A stretch of DNA of 55,032 nucleotides from Rhodospirillales bacterium CG15_BIG_FIL_POST_REV_8_21_14_020_66_15 (GCA_002781745.1 PFFW01000015.1:8441-63472); one strand, 5' to 3'. Positions 8,671 through 17,660 are shown, counted from the first letter of the stretch. Translations and numbers: made by a program. The notes: generated by a model from the sequence alone, not told the origin.

Positions 8671-8712
8671 GGAGCGTGTGCTCTCGTGGCACATGGCATA
8701 CACTCGGTAGTT

Positions 8713-9684
8713 GTGAGTGTAATTGCTGGCGTATCCTTGTTCGATGGAGTGTTGCTTGCGTCCGATGCGCGAGTAACCGTTCTGCGTCGAGGTCAACCAG
8801 ACGTATACCTGGATTGCGCTCAGAAACTATTTCCAATCTCAAGCCATGCCGTAATCGGCTTCGTCGGGAACGTAGACGTTGCTTCACTGCTGCTTCGCGA
8901 GATGTTTCGTCAGCTACCAGGACGAAAGAGAAAGGACGTTGTTAGTTTAATGCTATGGATTTCGCGCCTCTTTCGGCGTCGTTACGGCGATCGAGTGGGG
9001 GCGGAGGATTGTTCTGCTCAGGTAACCTTCATGCTAGGTGCGGTATTAGCGGATCGACCGAATGTAGTTGAGCGGGAGTCTATAGTGCGGGTGATGAACC
9101 AAATCGCGTTTGGCCAACCTGCTATTCAGAGAAACTGGATTCCTGACATTCTTGTAAGGTCTCTACAGTCGCCACCCAGCGTCAAATACGTACGATTCAC
9201 AGATCTGCCGCTCAGTACTCTCTGGGTGATGGCAGCTCCAAAATTTGAATTGAGACGGATTCCACCGCTTCAGTTCGCTGCTATTGGTAGCGGCAGCCCG
9301 GCAACAGTGAAGATTGCCGACTATCACGACATGATCGTTGCGGGTGAACCTGGAAACTCATTTATCGAGGCCATGACGCTACGCCACGCGATAAACGATT
9401 ACATTTCGGAGTCGGATATAAAGACTGTCGGAGGATTGCTGCCAGTCGCGAAAATCACAGGAAACGGTGTCGAGGCATTAGGTTATGGCCTTGAAATGCC
9501 CGAAGACGAGATTGAAATACGCCTTTCTTTTGATTCACGAGCCCATCGATGGATTCAAAAGAATGTTAAAACTGGAAAGGAAATCACGCTTTTGTATCCG
9601 TGGGAAATTCCGTTCGATGAGACAAAAGGAAAAGTGTTTGATGATTTCCTTGAGGCGTACAGAAGATTCAGAGGAGAGCGCTGA
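8713..9684 (+). CDS. Proteasome-like Ntn-hydrolase with predicted N-terminal serine
   Basis: Aligning by eye with archaeal proteasome beta subunits, a GTG start at 8713 gives Met-Ser-Val-Ile-Ala-Gly, so Ser falls exactly where catalytic Thr1 sits after Met removal. DGVLLASDARVT matches the D10-D17-R19-T21 region, AQKLFPI carries the Lys33 counterpart, IGSGSPA matches the conserved GSGSP loop, and SDIKTVGGLLPVAKIT matches the D166/S169 region. The remaining ~100 residues form a C-terminal extension not typical of proteasomes or HslV. The gene is visibly AT-richer than all neighbours (nearer half than two-thirds GC by eye) with different codon use, suggesting transfer. A start at 8686 (GGAG 11 bp upstream) is possible and would add a short propeptide. 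No ATPase partner is adjacent. The fold call is fairly firm; the function is unknown. Confidence 0.7.
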   Translation: MSVIAGVSLFDGVLLASDARVTVLRRGQPDVYLDCAQKLFPISSHAVIGFVGNVDVASLLLREMFRQLPGRKRKDVVSLMLWISRLFRRRYGDRVGAEDCSAQVTFMLGAVLADRPNVVERESIVRVMNQIAFGQPAIQRNWIPDILVRSLQSPPSVKYVRFTDLPLSTLWVMAAPKFELRRIPPLQFAAIGSGSPATVKIADYHDMIVAGEPGNSFIEAMTLRHAINDYISESDIKTVGGLLPVAKITGNGVEALGYGLEMPEDEIEIRLSFDSRAHRWIQKNVKTGKEITLLYPWEIPFDETKGKVFDDFLEAYRRFRGER

Positions 9685-9695
9685 AAAGGCCAACT

Positions 9696-10382
9696 TCAGA
9701 GCAGCTTCAGCACGCCCCGAAGGTCCTTGCCCTGGAAGGTCGGCCCGAGGGCCGGGTCGAGCGGCAGGTCGCCCGTGCGGTTCGACCAGTAGCAGGTCAG
9801 GCCGAAGGCGGCAGCGCCCAGCACGTCGCCCGCACCCCCCGCGACGTGCAGGATGTCCTTGGAGCCGACGCCCAACACGCGGGTGGGAAGCTCGTAGACC
9901 GAGGGATGGGGCTTGTAGAAGCCCGCCGTCTCCGACGACAGCACATGGTCGAAGGTGCTGTGCCCGAACACCCGGGCGACGCTGTCGAGCTGGTCCTGGT
10001 CGCCGTTGGACAGGATCGCCGTGACGTAGCCCTTTTTCTTGATCGCCTGCATCACCGCCGGGGCCTCGGGCCAGGGCGTCAGCGTGCCCCAGGCGGCGAC
10101 CAGTTTCTTCCGCGTCGCCGCGTCGGCCTTCCTGCCGGACTTGCCGAGCGCGTAGTCGAGGCCGATGCGCGTACAGTCCTTGAACGACGTGCGGCCCTTG
10201 CCCAGCGAGTTGCTGGCCGCCGCGCGGGCCATCTGCGCCTGGCGCCAGCCGCGGGCGAACTGGGCGGCCGTGTCTTTCCGCATGTTGAGCGTCTCCTGCA
10301 CGATTGCGGTCAGGCTCGACTGGATGTCGAGCAGGGCCGAGAAGACGTCGAAGGTGACGAGCCGGGGCGCGAGTTTCGCCAT
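9696..10382 (-). CDS. HAD superfamily hydrolase, haloacid dehalogenase type II-like
   Basis: A 228-residue HAD protein. Motif I is TFDVFSALLD with the nucleophile Asp, motif II is AILSNGD, the conserved Lys is in GFYKPHPSVY, and motif IV is HVAGGAGDVLGA. Residues between motifs I and II form the helical cap of the 2-haloacid dehalogenase subfamily, though the usual FGTL is replaced by FSAL. Substrates could be haloacids or phosphate monoesters. It follows the second TauD gene with 3 bp between, so the two are co-translated. Because ComA makes a phosphorylated sulfolactate nearby and no ComB is seen, a phosphatase role is conceivable but unsupported by direct evidence. Confidence 0.82.
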   Translation of the reverse strand: MAKLAPRLVTFDVFSALLDIQSSLTAIVQETLNMRKDTAAQFARGWRQAQMARAAASNSLGKGRTSFKDCTRIGLDYALGKSGRKADAATRKKLVAAWGTLTPWPEAPAVMQAIKKKGYVTAILSNGDQDQLDSVARVFGHSTFDHVLSSETAGFYKPHPSVYELPTRVLGVGSKDILHVAGGAGDVLGAAAFGLTCYWSNRTGDLPLDPALGPTFQGKDLRGVLKLL

Positions 10383-10385
10383 GGA

Positions 10386-11243
10386 TCAGACCGGCTGCGT
10401 GCCGCGGATGGTCGCCCGGTGCATGGAGCGTTCCTGGCTGAGGTCGTAGTCCGTCGCCCGGTGCAGGGTGCAGCGGTTGTCCCACATCACCACGTCGCCC
10501 GGCCGCCATCGGTGGCGGTAGACGAAACGGTCCTGGGTCGAGTGCTCGAACAGCTTTTCCAGAAGGTCGCGCCCTTCGTTGTCGCCCATGCCCTCGATGC
10601 GCGAGGTAAAGCCCTCGTTGACGAAGATCGCCTTTTTCCCCGTTTCCGGATGGGTGCGGGCGACGGGGTGGACGACATCGGTCCACTGGGCCAGTTCTTC
10701 CTCGGTCTTGGGCGGGCGGATGCCGGCCTTCATCATGGCTTCGTAGCGCACGCGGTAGGTATGTACGGCCTTGAGGCCCTCGATCCCGGCCTTGGTGGCG
10801 TCGTCGAGGGCGTCATAGGCGGCCGTCATGTCGGCGTAGAGCGTGTCGCCGCCGCCATCGGGGATGACGACGCCGTGCAGGATGGAGCCCATGGGCGGGA
10901 TGTCTTCGTAGGTGATGTCCGAATGCCAGTAGGCGCCGCCGTTGTTGATCGGCTGCGCGCCGCCCCGCCCCCGGTTGGACAGGACCAGGATCTCCGGATA
11001 CTCGGGATGCAAAATCTCCTTCACCGTGTGGCGCTGCAGGTCGCCGAAACGGCGGCTGTAGGCCAGCTGCTGTTCCGGGTTCAGTTCCTGCCCCCGGATG
11101 ACGAGGACGGGATAGGCCATCCACGCCTTGTGGAGGTCGGCGATGGTACGGTCGTCAAGGTTTCGAGTCAGGTCCAGGCCTTCGACCTCTGCCGCCATGG
11201 GGTTGTCGAGGGGTTTGACGGGGAGTTGGATCGAAATGGTCAC
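10386..11243 (-). CDS. TauD/TfdA family dioxygenase, second copy
   Basis: A 285-residue Fe(II)/2-oxoglutarate dioxygenase. The triad is H107 and D109 in YWHSDITYE and H261 in TLHRATDYD, with R276 for 2-oxoglutarate. It resembles the dioxygenase at 3256-4125 along its length but differs in the lid after the HxD motif, so the substrate probably differs. It lies at the end of an ABC importer operon of NitT/TauT type, the same arrangement as tauABCD, which supports oxidation of an imported sulfonate with release of sulfite. It is followed at once by the HAD gene. Confidence 0.9.
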   Translation of the reverse strand: MTISIQLPVKPLDNPMAAEVEGLDLTRNLDDRTIADLHKAWMAYPVLVIRGQELNPEQQLAYSRRFGDLQRHTVKEILHPEYPEILVLSNRGRGGAQPINNGGAYWHSDITYEDIPPMGSILHGVVIPDGGGDTLYADMTAAYDALDDATKAGIEGLKAVHTYRVRYEAMMKAGIRPPKTEEELAQWTDVVHPVARTHPETGKKAIFVNEGFTSRIEGMGDNEGRDLLEKLFEHSTQDRFVYRHRWRPGDVVMWDNRCTLHRATDYDLSQERSMHRATIRGTQPV

Positions 11244-11259
11244 GGGTATTCTCCAAGGC

Positions 11260-12147
11260 TTATCGCTGCATGCCCCAGCGGCTGACGGTCTTCAGTTCGA
11301 CGTTGCGGAACAACAGGTTCTCGACCGTGATGCCGATCAGGATGACCATGAACAGGCCGGCGAACACGCCTTCGGTCTCGATGTTCTGCGACGATTCGAA
11401 AATGTACCAGCCCAGCCCGCCGCCGCCCGCCGAGGCGCCGAACACCAGTTCGGCCCCGATCAGGGTGCGCCAGGCGAAGGCCCAGCCGACCTTCATCCCG
11501 GTCAGGATCGACGGCAGCGCCGCCGGGACGAGAACCTTGACCACAAAGGGCACGCCCTTGAGGCCGTAGTTCTCGCCGATCATGCGCAGCGTCGCGGAGA
11601 CGTTCTTGAACCCGGAATGGGTGTTGAGGGCGACCGCCCACAGCACCGCATGGACCAGCACGAACACGAGACTGCCGACACCCAGGCCGAACCACAGCAT
11701 GGCCAAGGGCAGCATGGCGATGGACGGCAGCGGGTTGAACATGGCCGTTGCCATGGCGATGAAGTCGCCGCCGAGGCGACTTGCCGTGCCCCACAGGATG
11801 AGGACCGCTGCGATCGCCATGCCGGCGCCATAGCCCATCAGCAGGACCTTGACCGAGAACCAGATCTTCCAGATCAGCTCGCCCTGCAACAGGTCGTTGA
11901 CGAGCCTTTCCAGGGCCGAGGTGAAGGTCGGGAACATCAGGGGTTCGACCTTCATGATCACGGTATAGGCCTGCCACACGGCGACCAGCCCCAGAAGGAT
12001 GACCGCCTTGCGCACGCCGTTGATGTTCCAGATCTTCTCGATCGTCGACAGTTCGCGGGCGACGTCGCCCGTATGCGCGTCTGCGATGGTTTCGTTGATG
12101 AATTCCGGCCGGATGATCGGTTCGGGAAGAGATTTCCGTGTGCTCAT
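11260..12147 (-). CDS. ABC transporter permease (NitT/TauT type), second of a pair
   Basis: A 295-residue inner-membrane permease with six predicted helices. The coupling region reads VGWAFAWRTLIGAELVFG and the C-terminus RWGMQR. The ATG overlaps the stop of the preceding permease (ATGA), so translation is coupled. It is clearly paralogous to that gene (shared YGLKGV, VGWA-AWRTLI-AELVFG and RRWGMQ blocks), which implies a heterodimeric channel. It is preceded in the operon by the ATPase and binding protein and followed by TauD. The substrate is likely a small sulfonate or related anion. Confidence 0.9.
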   Translation of the reverse strand: MSTRKSLPEPIIRPEFINETIADAHTGDVARELSTIEKIWNINGVRKAVILLGLVAVWQAYTVIMKVEPLMFPTFTSALERLVNDLLQGELIWKIWFSVKVLLMGYGAGMAIAAVLILWGTASRLGGDFIAMATAMFNPLPSIAMLPLAMLWFGLGVGSLVFVLVHAVLWAVALNTHSGFKNVSATLRMIGENYGLKGVPFVVKVLVPAALPSILTGMKVGWAFAWRTLIGAELVFGASAGGGGLGWYIFESSQNIETEGVFAGLFMVILIGITVENLLFRNVELKTVSRWGMQR

Positions 12148-13043
12148 GACGATTGCATCCCCCACCGGCGGACGGTCCGCGCTTCGATCGTCGAGAAGAT
12201 CAGGCTTTCGACGATGACGCCGACCAGTATGACCGTGAACAGGCCGGCAAAGACATACGGGATCTGCATGTCCATCTGATTCGAGAACACGAACCAGCCG
12301 AGGCCGCCCGACTGCGTGCTTGCCGTATCGGCAATGGCGCCGCCGAACACCAGTTCGGCCGCGATCAGGGTACGCCAGGCATAAGCCCAGCCGACCTTGA
12401 GCCCCATCAGGATCGAAGGGAAGGCGGCCGGGATCAGCAGCTTGGTCACGTAGGTGACGCCCTTGAGTCCGTAGTTGCGGCCGACCATGCGCTGGGTGTC
12501 GGACACGCCCATGAAGCCCGTGTGGGCGTTGAGCGCGACCGGCCAGATGACCGAGTGCAACAGCGTGAACACCACCGAGTTGGAGCCCAGCCCGAACCAC
12601 AGCAGCGCCAGCGGCAGAAGCGCGATGGCGGGCAGCGGGTTGAGCATGGCCGTCAGCGTCGACAGCACGTCGCTGCCGAACCGGGTCATGATCGCCGCCG
12701 TGGTCAGCAGCGTCGCGATGGCCAGACCGATGGCGTAGCCGGTGATCAGAACGGTCATCGAATTCTTGATCATGATCAGCAACTGGTCGTGGACCAGCGC
12801 GTCATAGAGCGCCGCCGCGGTGTCCGAGAACTTGGGCAGGATGAATTCCGAGACGCCCGACAGCCGGGTGTAGATTTCCCAGGCCAGCATCAGGGCGACC
12901 AGGATCGACAGCTTTCGCACGCCGTCCAGGTCGACAAGCTTTTCCCACAGGGTCAGCTTGCGGGCGGCGTCCCCGTGCGAGGCTTCGGATAGGTCGCCGG
13001 CCTCGAACTCCGGCCGGACGACCGCTTGCGGGAGCGTGCTCAT
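12144..13043 (-). CDS. ABC transporter permease (NitT/TauT type), first of a pair
   Basis: A 299-residue permease with a ~60-residue cytoplasmic N-terminus, six helices and the coupling motif VGWAYAWRTLIAAELVFG. The ATG at 13043 shares one base with the ATPase stop (TGATG). Compared with its partner it carries a short insertion after the coupling motif (AIADTASTQSGG). Most TauC/SsuC systems use a homodimer; the adjacent paralogue suggests a two-permease version of the importer. Confidence 0.9.
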   Translation of the reverse strand: MSTLPQAVVRPEFEAGDLSEASHGDAARKLTLWEKLVDLDGVRKLSILVALMLAWEIYTRLSGVSEFILPKFSDTAAALYDALVHDQLLIMIKNSMTVLITGYAIGLAIATLLTTAAIMTRFGSDVLSTLTAMLNPLPAIALLPLALLWFGLGSNSVVFTLLHSVIWPVALNAHTGFMGVSDTQRMVGRNYGLKGVTYVTKLLIPAAFPSILMGLKVGWAYAWRTLIAAELVFGGAIADTASTQSGGLGWFVFSNQMDMQIPYVFAGLFTVILVGVIVESLIFSTIEARTVRRWGMQSS

Positions 13044-13897
13044 CAATGCTCGGCCCTTCCCGCCGCCGCCAGTTCGTCTTCCAGGATGCGGTCGGCGAAC
13101 AGCATGTCGTGGATCTTGGTCTTAAGTTCGCCGAATTCCACATCCCCCGTGCTGGCGTGCGTCAGGTGATGGGCGTTCAGTTCCGCCTTGACCTGGCCCG
13201 GATGCGGCGACAGCACCAGGATGCGCGAGCCGACGATCAGGGCTTCCTCGATAGAGTGCGTGACGAACAGCACCGTGAAGTGCGTGTCCTCCCACAGCTG
13301 CAGCAACTCCTCCTGCATCTGCAGGCGCGTCAGCGCATCGAGCGCCGCGAAGGGTTCGTCCATCAACAGGATGTCCGGTTCCATGGCCATGCCGCGGGCG
13401 ATCGCCACGCGCTGTTTCATGCCGCCGGACAGCATGTGCGGATAGGTGTCCTCGAAACGGTCGAGCTTGACCTTCTTGATGTACTCCATGGCGATGTCGT
13501 TGGCTTCCGCCTGCGTCTTGCAGCGGCCGCCGTTCATCAGCGCGAAGGTGATGTTCTGCTTCACCGTCTTCCAGGGCAGAAGCTGGTCGAACTCCTGAAA
13601 CACCATGACCCGGTCGGGGCCCGGCTCCTTGATGTCGACCCCCTTGAGCCGCATGTTGCCCTCGACCGGCTTGAGGTAGCCGGCGACGCCTTTCAGCAGG
13701 GTCGACTTGCCGCAGCCCGACGGGCCCAACAGGACGAAACGGTCGGCGGGATAGACCTTGAACCCGACCCGGTAAGTCGCCGTGATCAGGTGTTCCTTGG
13801 TCTTGTACTGAAGCGTGACGCCGTCGACATCCAGGATGGGGTCAACGGCGGTCGCGGCGGGCGTGTCGCCCGCCGCGACGTGGGCGCCTTGATCCAT
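13043..13897 (-). CDS. ABC transporter ATP-binding protein (NitT/TauT type)
   Basis: A 284-residue ATPase. Walker A GPSGCGKST is at residues 58-66, the signature is LSGGMKQRVAIARGMA and Walker B with its catalytic Glu is ILLMDEPFAALDALTR; the switch His lies in LFVTHSIEEAL. It powers the import system formed by the two permeases and the binding protein immediately upstream. There are only four bases between the binding-protein stop and this ATG's upstream region, so they form one operon. Similar to TauB/SsuB. Confidence 0.94.
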   Translation of the reverse strand: MDQGAHVAAGDTPAATAVDPILDVDGVTLQYKTKEHLITATYRVGFKVYPADRFVLLGPSGCGKSTLLKGVAGYLKPVEGNMRLKGVDIKEPGPDRVMVFQEFDQLLPWKTVKQNITFALMNGGRCKTQAEANDIAMEYIKKVKLDRFEDTYPHMLSGGMKQRVAIARGMAMEPDILLMDEPFAALDALTRLQMQEELLQLWEDTHFTVLFVTHSIEEALIVGSRILVLSPHPGQVKAELNAHHLTHASTGDVEFGELKTKIHDMLFADRILEDELAAAGRAEH

Positions 13898-13901
13898 ATC
13901 G

Positions 13902-14945
13902 TCAGCTGCCTTTCTGGTCGTAGTTGTTTTCCCAGTAATAGTCCTTCCAGCTCGACGGCATGTTCTTGATCGCGCCGATCGAGTGCATGAACTTCGCGAA
14001 CTCCATGGTCAGATTGGGCTGCAGGGAATAGTGCATTTCCTTCTTGTCGCGGACCATCGCCTTGACGTCGTCGAGCGGCAATTTGGACTTGGTGAACTTG
14101 TGGAACAGCGCGGCCGCGCGGTCCGTGTCCTCGTTGATCCAGGCCATGGCCTTGCGATAGGACTTCCAGACGCAGGCGTACAGCTTGGGATTGTCGTTCT
14201 TCCACTTTTCGGTGTTGTACATGGCGACGGTCGAATGTTCGCCGCCCAGCACGTCATAGGACGTCAGCACCGTATGGGCCTTGCCGCTCTTCACTTCCTG
14301 GAACGACGTCGGCAGGGTGGCGAAGTGGCTCTTCACCGCCTGGCCGCCGGCCATAATGGCCGCCGCCGCCGAGGGGTGTTTCATGGAAACGGTGATGTCG
14401 TCCAGCTTGAAGGCTTCCTTCGGGCCCCACTTCTTGGCTGCCGCCATCTGCAGCACGACCGCCTGGATCGAAACCTTCACGGACGGCGTGGCGATCTTGT
14501 GATCGGTCAGGCCGACGTAATCTTCGAGCTTCTTGATCTTGGGATCGTTGGTGTTCAGCTTCAGCGGCATGGCCGAAAGCTGCGTCATCGCCTTGACGTT
14601 GATGCGGCCTTTGGTCTTGTCCCACAGCTTGAGAAGCGGGCCGACGCCGCCGGCGGCGAAATCGACGTTGTTGGACAGCAGCGCCTGGTTCACCGCGGCG
14701 CCGCCCGAGAAACGGTGCATGGTGACCTTGACGTCGCCCAGACCGGCGTCCTTGGCGCAGGATTCGACCAGCTTCTGGTCGACCACCACGTGCATGGGCA
14801 GGTACAGCAGGCCGAATTGCTGCGCGAAGCGGACTTCGTTGGCCTCCGCCCAGGCCGGCGCGGCGGCGCCTGCCGTAACGGCCAAGGCCACGGCACCGCA
14901 AACGGCGGCGGTCGCGGTCTTACGTGTGAGACTTGTGTCGGTCAT
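13902..14945 (-). CDS. ABC transporter substrate-binding protein (NitT/TauT type)
   Basis: A 347-residue periplasmic binding protein. The signal peptide has a basic N-region (TRKTATAA), a hydrophobic core and a likely cleavage after PAWA. The mature part begins NEVRFAQQFGLLYLPMHVV and contains LLSNNVDFAAGGVGPLLKLWD, typical of the SsuA/TauA/THI5-like fold. The ATG at 14945 has GGAGG 9 bp upstream; a further ATG at 14972 lacks one. It is the first gene of the importer operon and divergent from the DUF3604 gene, sharing the repeat-containing promoter region. The ligand is not readable from sequence. Confidence 0.9.
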   Translation of the reverse strand: MTDTSLTRKTATAAVCGAVALAVTAGAAAPAWAEANEVRFAQQFGLLYLPMHVVVDQKLVESCAKDAGLGDVKVTMHRFSGGAAVNQALLSNNVDFAAGGVGPLLKLWDKTKGRINVKAMTQLSAMPLKLNTNDPKIKKLEDYVGLTDHKIATPSVKVSIQAVVLQMAAAKKWGPKEAFKLDDITVSMKHPSAAAAIMAGGQAVKSHFATLPTSFQEVKSGKAHTVLTSYDVLGGEHSTVAMYNTEKWKNDNPKLYACVWKSYRKAMAWINEDTDRAAALFHKFTKSKLPLDDVKAMVRDKKEMHYSLQPNLTMEFAKFMHSIGAIKNMPSSWKDYYWENNYDQKGS

Positions 14946-15171
14946 GGTTTTTGTCCTCCCTGATGACGACATGGATTTTCACGGATCGGGTCGCGTGATG
15001 CCGTGTCGATCCGGCCGGGCCATGTAGACCGGCCGGTCGGGACACACGTCGTCCTGCCTTTTCCGCATCCCAGCCCCCTGGGAGTCGTGTTGCGGACGGG
15101 CGGAGCATTTTCGTTGGCTGTTCGTCCCTGGCATCACAGTTTCCAAGACTATCGGGAAAAAACCGATATTC

Positions 15172-15229
15172 CTATATAGTTTTTCTAAACTTCCCCCGAT
15201 ATAGTTGCCCGCCGAATTACGATATAGTT
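15172..15229. promoter_or_regulatory. Three direct repeats of an ATATAGTT operator
   Basis: The 358-bp region between the binding-protein start (14945) and the DUF3604 start (15304) holds no gene. CTATATAGTT (15172-15181), CGATATAGTT (15197-15206) and CGATATAGTT (15220-15229) occur at 25- and 23-base intervals. They match the core of the palindrome at 6111-6124 near the GntR gene. AACCGATATT just upstream may be a fourth, degenerate inverted copy. I infer that the GntR protein at 5219-6007 controls both the importer and the DUF3604-FAD unit from here. Confidence 0.6.
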
Positions 15230-15303
15230 TTCATGCGCCGACGGGTTCACCCTGCGACGCTAACGAATTCAAACGGACCGGACTAGGTCCAGGAGGGGAC
15301 ATA

Positions 15304-17634
15304 ATGCTCGACCAGCGCGAGGAAGGCGGCCAGGGAGCCCTTAATTCAAGTTCGACCATCGAGGCGCCGATCGCGCCCGAAGAACTTGGCCACGCGGTCC
15401 TGACGCCGTCGGGCGCGTTCGAGGCCGGGTCCTGGCAGACCTTCAAGCTGGTCTACACCTGCGGCAAATACGGCATGGACGACAGCGCCTCGATGCGGGT
15501 CTGCTTCCGCTTCGCCTCGGACCAGAGCCGTCCGCAGTTCGATGATCCCAAGTGGCGCAACTACACCACGGTCGTCGCCTCCAACAACGCCGTGCTGGAA
15601 ACCCGCTACGACCCCAAGGGCAACGTGCGGCCGTGGGACCGCGTACTCTATATCAAGGTGGTGAAGGGCTTCATGAAGGAAGGCGACACCATCACCATCA
15701 CCTTCGGGGAGCCCTCGGGCGGTTCGCCGGGCGTGCGCCTGCAGACCTTCTGCGAGGACACCTTCGAATTCCGCGTGCTCGTCGATCCCATCGCCACGGC
15801 CAACTACCAGGCCCTGCCGGAGCAGCCGGCCATCCGCATCGTGCCCGGCAAGCCCGTGACCTACGCCGCCGTGGTGCCGACCGCGCGTCGTCCGGGCGAG
15901 GCCTTCGGCCTGAAGGTCAAGGGCGAGGATGCCTGGGGCAATCCGTCCGACCAGTGCGATATCACGTTCAAGGTCAAAAGCTCGCGCCCGGTGGCGGGCC
16001 TGCCGGATACCGTCACCCTGGCGCCCGGCGTCTTCGCCTGCATCGTCGAAGGGCTCGGCGTCGACGGCGACGGCCCGGTGCAGATCCGGTTCGAGGACGA
16101 CGCGGGCAACGAAGTGTTCCGCGCCAATCCGCTGCTGATCCAGGGCGACCTGGAGCTGAAACCCTATTGGGTCGACCTGCACGGACAGTCCGAGGAAACC
16201 ATCGGCACCGGAACGGCGCGGGAGTTCTTCGAGTTCGCCCGCGACAAGGCGTTCGTCGACGCCGCCGGGCACCAAGGCAACGACTTCCAGATCACCAAGG
16301 GCTTCTGGTCGCACCTGGACAGCCTGTGCGAGGAATTCGACGAGCCGGGCAAGTTCCTGACGCCGCTCGGCTACGAATGGTCGGGCAATACGGCCCTGGG
16401 TGGCGACCGCAACGTATTCTATCCGACCAAGGACCGCGTCATCCGCCGCTCGTCCCACGCCCTGGTCGAGGATAAGTCGGACCTGTCGACCGATTGCAAC
16501 ACGGCGGGCGACCTGTTCAAGGCGCTGGCGCGCGACGAGGAATGGGATGTCGTCACCTACGCCCATTGCGGCGGCCGCTACGCCGATGTGAAAATGGCCC
16601 ACGACGGGCGGTTCGAGAAGTCCATGGAGGTGCATTCCTCATGGGGGACCTTCGAATGGCTGGTCGAGGACGCGCTGGACATGGGCTATCGCACCGGCAT
16701 CGTCGCCAACTCGGACGGCCACAAGGGCCGTCCAGGGGCGAGTTATCCGGGGGCCTCCCTGTTCGGCGCCATCGGTGGCCTGACCTGCATGCTGATGCCG
16801 GAACTGACGCGGGAGGCCCTGTTCGACTGCATCCGCAAGCGCCGTCACTACGCCACCACGGGGGGCCACGGCGGGCGCATGGTGATCGACGTGAAGGCCC
16901 GGTTCGATGCGCCGGGCACGCTCTATCACGACGATCCGGCGCTCGATTATCCGACGCCGCCCAAGGGGGTTGAAACCCGCGAGGCCATGATGGGCGACAT
17001 CGTCCACCTGCCCGAGGGCGGGGTGCGGCTCGACGTCGACATCCTGGCCGCGGCACCCATCGAGCGGGTCGACATCTTCAACGGCCGCGACCTGATCGCG
17101 ACCGTGCGCCCCTACGGGCAGGAAGACCTGGGCGCGCGCATCCGCGTGCATTGGGAGGGAGCCGAATACCGCGGCCGCTTCCGCCAGGTCATCTGGGACG
17201 GCACGGCCCACGTGCAGGACAACGAGATCGTGCGCGCCCGGGCCTTCAACTTCTTCAACCCGGAAAAGGTGCTGGAACGGACGTCGGACACGTCGCTCAA
17301 ATGGATGTCGCTGACCACGGGGAACTTCGCCGGTTTCGACATGTGGGTGAAGGACGCCTGGGGCGGCACGCTCCAGATCGAGACGCCGCTGGTGCAGTGC
17401 GGCATGCCGCTGGAGGATATCGGCCTTGAGGACGAGATGTTCGACAAGTCGGGCGTCCTGCCCCGGTTCCTCAAGATATTCCGCCTGCCCGACGACAACG
17501 CGCACCGCAAGGTTTCGTTTTCACGCGCCATCGACCTGAAAGACGACAAGGACAACGCGATCTTCCTGCGCTTGACGCAGGAGGACGGAACCCGCGCCTG
17601 GACGTCGCCGATCTACGTCTGTCGCAAGCTGTAA
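15304..17634 (+). CDS. DUF3604 family protein (PHP-like metal-binding hydrolase fold)
   Basis: A 776-residue protein. The first ~280 residues look like a beta-rich domain. The catalytic-looking part then begins WVDLHGQSEETIGTG, with further metal-type motifs at AGHQGNDFQ, LGYEWSGN, YAHCGGRYADV, EVHSSWGTFEW and ANSDGHKGRPG. These His/Asp/Glu clusters resemble PHP-superfamily amidohydrolase-like sites. No signal peptide is seen. The ATG at 15304 has AGGAGGGG about 8 bp upstream, a strong site. The biochemical role of the family is not established; here its operon and shared operator link it to organosulfur use, so it may hydrolyse the imported substrate or an intermediate. Confidence 0.88.
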   Translation: MLDQREEGGQGALNSSSTIEAPIAPEELGHAVLTPSGAFEAGSWQTFKLVYTCGKYGMDDSASMRVCFRFASDQSRPQFDDPKWRNYTTVVASNNAVLETRYDPKGNVRPWDRVLYIKVVKGFMKEGDTITITFGEPSGGSPGVRLQTFCEDTFEFRVLVDPIATANYQALPEQPAIRIVPGKPVTYAAVVPTARRPGEAFGLKVKGEDAWGNPSDQCDITFKVKSSRPVAGLPDTVTLAPGVFACIVEGLGVDGDGPVQIRFEDDAGNEVFRANPLLIQGDLELKPYWVDLHGQSEETIGTGTAREFFEFARDKAFVDAAGHQGNDFQITKGFWSHLDSLCEEFDEPGKFLTPLGYEWSGNTALGGDRNVFYPTKDRVIRRSSHALVEDKSDLSTDCNTAGDLFKALARDEEWDVVTYAHCGGRYADVKMAHDGRFEKSMEVHSSWGTFEWLVEDALDMGYRTGIVANSDGHKGRPGASYPGASLFGAIGGLTCMLMPELTREALFDCIRKRRHYATTGGHGGRMVIDVKARFDAPGTLYHDDPALDYPTPPKGVETREAMMGDIVHLPEGGVRLDVDILAAAPIERVDIFNGRDLIATVRPYGQEDLGARIRVHWEGAEYRGRFRQVIWDGTAHVQDNEIVRARAFNFFNPEKVLERTSDTSLKWMSLTTGNFAGFDMWVKDAWGGTLQIETPLVQCGMPLEDIGLEDEMFDKSGVLPRFLKIFRLPDDNAHRKVSFSRAIDLKDDKDNAIFLRLTQEDGTRAWTSPIYVCRKL

Positions 17635-17660
17635 ATTCGCCGCAACCTCTTGTAGCTTAA

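Noticed and set aside
6114-8699. 861-residue antisense frame across the sulfatase and ComA
   Set aside because: The plus-strand genes carry clear catalytic motifs and ribosome sites; the antisense translation has none.
8713-9684. Assignment of the Ntn-hydrolase to the Anbu family
   Set aside because: Anbu lacks the GSGSP loop and DGVLLASDARVT pattern seen here, so the protein looks closer to proteasome beta or HslV, though divergent.
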